A stretch of DNA of 64,000 bases, taken from positions 85,078 to 149,077 of the forward strand of contig NZ_JAAEDM010000004.1 in the NCBI RefSeq assembly GCF_018129065.1, read 5' to 3'. The notes beneath the pieces are model-generated. The model was not told where the DNA came from. It was given only the letters and a program-made list of their open reading frames with translations, and did not search any database. The stretch is from Neoroseomonas soli. GTDB lineage: Bacteria; Pseudomonadota; Alphaproteobacteria; Acetobacterales; Acetobacteraceae. Of the stretch, positions 63,954 to 64,000 are shown one piece after another. The number at the start of each line of letters is the position of its first letter. Positions within the stretch are counted from its first letter, which is position 1. Both the position numbers and the translations under genes were made by a program.

Positions 63954-64000
63954 CGGCGGTGGAACTCCGGGCTGGCGAGCACGAGGGTCAGCGCCTCTCG
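63950..64000 (-). CDS. DUF1800-family protein, C-terminal fragment
   Basis: The last 16 codons (REALTLVLASPEFHRR) and the stop are visible; the gene continues beyond the right edge. The peptide matches the SPEFxxR ending of DUF1800 proteins, and the pairing with DUF1501 through an ATGA overlap supports the call. Confidence 0.7.
   Translation of the reverse strand, partial: REALTLVLASPEFHRR

Overview
The window is a GC-rich (roughly 70 %) bacterial chromosome segment. Gene content points to an alphaproteobacterium of the Acetobacteraceae, most like Roseomonas and relatives. The evidence is a TrcR (DUF1013) regulator, a COQ9 protein divergent from rpsU, a three-subunit transhydrogenase (pntAA-pntAB-pntB), DUF465 and DUF1192 proteins, an orphan TctC binding protein, and DUF1501/DUF1800 neighbours. 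The organism call is inference from gene families. No rRNA, tRNA, CRISPR array, integrase or transposase was seen.

Layout. 1-4.0 kb: 5' end of a YeiH-type membrane protein, a divergent LysR regulator, and a metN-metI-metQ methionine importer on the minus strand. 4.4-9.3 kb: a BisC-like molybdoenzyme, then a minus-strand SDR / carboxymuconolactone-decarboxylase-like / TctC operon. 9.6-12.2 kb: an EEP-family phosphodiesterase divergent from a HerA-like ATPase. 12.2-18.1 kb: a divergent catabolic cluster (SDR and amidohydrolase to the left; flavin monooxygenase, M29 peptidase and TauD-type dioxygenase to the right). 18.1-19.8 kb: one AT-richer gene with a ParB-like motif between repeat elements, probably acquired. 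19.8-27.6 kb: esterase, class III CoA-transferase, acyl-CoA synthetase, oligoendopeptidase F and an ABC1 kinase. 27.7-30.7 kb: transhydrogenase operon. 31-35 kb: TSUP permease, secreted unknown protein, rpsU, def, COQ9, secreted unknown protein. 35-37.4 kb: two tandem OmpA-like proteins with hairpin terminators. 37.6-41 kb: purE-purK, two DUF465 proteins, trcR, DUF1192. 41-45 kb: HxlR regulator divergent from an acyl-CoA-dehydrogenase-like enzyme and a cupin, then selO. 45-46.5 kb: Hsp20 behind a ROSE-like RNA thermometer, and ribosomal protein L31. 46.5-51.2 kb: a Liv-type ABC importer. 51.4-55 kb: pdxY, a serralysin-type protease and the remains of a peptide-binding protein gene. 55-59.2 kb: TAXI-TRAP transporter, an AapJ-like binding protein and a 26-residue membrane peptide. 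59.2-64 kb: serA, a possible Stv-domain protein, a transthyretin/HIUase-fold protein lacking two catalytic histidines, an unknown protein with an HNH-like motif, and a DUF1501/DUF1800 pair.

The metabolic picture is a heterotroph with heavy investment in solute uptake (five different transporter types), scattered catabolic oxidoreductases, and ordinary housekeeping blocks. The points most worth a second look are the ROSE-like thermometer, a repeat family that supplies the TAG stop codon of three unrelated genes, the acquired ParB-like gene, the HIUase-fold paralogue, the decayed binding-protein gene, and the very small membrane protein at 59.1 kb.
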